From Roseiarcus sp963820775 (GTDB taxonomy: Bacteria; Pseudomonadota; Alphaproteobacteria; Rhizobiales; Beijerinckiaceae): 64,000 nucleotides of DNA. Position 1 is the first letter of the stretch. The number at the start of each line of letters is the position of its first letter. The stretch lies in NCBI GenBank assembly GCA_963820775.1, contig CAWGBF010000015.1:992001-1056000 (forward strand), given 5' to 3'. Both the position numbers and the translations under genes were made by a program. Below, in pieces: positions 63,357 through 64,000 of this stretch. Below the pieces are notes generated by a model. That model saw nothing but the letters and a program-made list of their open reading frames with translations. It was not told the DNA's origin and did not search any database.

Positions 63357-63797
63357 AGAACGACCGGAGTCCGCGCCAAAGGCGTCATTCCATTGCGAGT
63401 GCGCATTAACCTTCACCGCTCGACGCAGAAATTGCTCGACCCGTCAGCAGAACAGCCTTCCTGGCAGTCCTTGTCAGCTCCGGCGTCCGCTTGGAGTTTA
63501 CTCGCAACGGCCGTTCCTGACACTGCTGACGCGGGCAGTCGGATGGCGGGCGATCGAGTGTGGCGCGGGAAACCGACTTGCATGGATGCTGGAATGAGGG
63601 GAACGCAGGCATGTTCGGAGCATCGACGAGTGCGGTTTACTCCTTGGCGCTCAATTCTACGTGGTCGTGATGGGTGTTTACATTGAACCAAGTTTGTTCC
63701 CATGCGTTTTGACCCCCGTGCCGCATTCAGCGTCTGATGAAGCTTGCACACCAATCGTTGGGGGGTATAATTTGGTTGGCGCAGGAGGGTCGACTCG
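63357..63797. other. 441-bp stretch without a convincing gene
   Basis: Lower GC than the window average and with no family-like frame on either strand. It contains the promoter region of the gene that begins at 63798. A GGGTGTTTACATT at 63670 is notable for AT content. Confidence 0.45.
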
Positions 63798-64000
63798 ATG
63801 AGCGTCAAGGTTGAGAGAGACGATCCCAAAGACCCGGCTTCGAATGTGTGGTTTACAGCGCAATCAGATGACCGAGCCGAACTGGGAGCGTATATACCTG
63901 CGAATGCGCGGGACGATGACCCAAGTTTGAGTGTGTTCTGGTGCGGAGATACTTCCCGATCCACTTTTTGGGCGGCCGTTGACCAAACGGAAAGGCTCTT
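63798..64000 (+). CDS. partial gene running off the right edge, unknown
   Basis: An open frame from ATG 63798 to the window end (67 codons, no stop), starting MSVKVERDDPKDPASNVWFT and continuing AELGAYIPANARDDDPSLSV. A strong AGGAGG site lies 8 bp before the ATG. GC is lower than in housekeeping genes nearby. No domain is recognisable in the visible part. Confidence 0.6.
   Translation, partial: MSVKVERDDPKDPASNVWFTAQSDDRAELGAYIPANARDDDPSLSVFWCGDTSRSTFWAAVDQTERL

Overview
The window looks like a high-GC chromosome segment of an alphaproteobacterium, most likely Hyphomicrobiales/Rhizobiales and perhaps the Beijerinckiaceae neighbourhood. This is an inference from gene content and order: metG-tatD-MBL with tmk-holB and rlpA, hfq-hflX beside ntrYX, trpGDC, parE, a NifU-domain (NFU1-type) protein, two Ku genes with a three-domain LigD, and DUF3309/DUF883 small membrane proteins. 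No rRNA, complete tRNA, CRISPR array or complete insertion sequence was seen.

Layout. 0.1-8.1 kb is a minus-strand housekeeping run: M20 hydrolase, PhnP-like MBL, tatD, metG, holB, tmk, rlpA. 8.9-17.9 kb holds stress and NHEJ functions: YjbQ, DUF3309, DUF883, two AI-2E-type permeases, Ku, LigD and a second Ku. 18-32.3 kb is mixed and eroded. It holds a membrane metallophosphoesterase, a deleted RND pump relic, a GntP permease with a patatin, two related MBL hydrolases, a methyltransferase, a nucleoside phosphorylase, a broken adenylate cyclase plus a 51-bp cyclase relic, and a partial Mrp antiporter cluster. 33.7-37.4 kb has a PhoB-like regulator, a DUF763 protein and a NifU-domain protein. 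37.5-39.6 kb is a two-gene cassette, a phosphorylase-fold protein and a papain-like protein, behind a perfect CRP-type palindrome. 39.7-45.7 kb is a RbsABC-type sugar ABC transporter with a LysR regulator. 45.9-57.3 kb is housekeeping again: trpGDC, parE, a double cold-shock protein, mazG, hflX, hfq, ntrX. At 57.3-58.1 kb a small cassette lies between ntrX and ntrY, flanked by a 39-bp direct repeat. The right end has a BMP-type binding protein divergent from a ribbon-helix-helix plus DUF1989 pair, then the start of an unidentified gene.

Two patterns cut across the window. First, about a dozen conserved genes are each broken by one-base shifts, often in short homopolymers (tmk, rlpA, Ku, ligD, the LysR gene, Mrp genes, the ydeI-like gene and others), while long genes such as metG, parE, ntrY and ntrX are intact. 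Base-level sequence error is the simplest explanation, so single frameshifts should not be read as gene death; the RND deletion and the cyclase relic are not explained that way. Second, several dispersed palindromic intergenic repeats are present, and two copies of an unusual element made of 10-bp tandem units facing an inverted unit lie 17.4 kb apart.

The strongest candidates for something undescribed are the phosphorylase/protease pair (37588-39617), the two-copy 10-bp-unit element (36577 and 53976), and the cassette inserted at the ntrY/ntrX junction.
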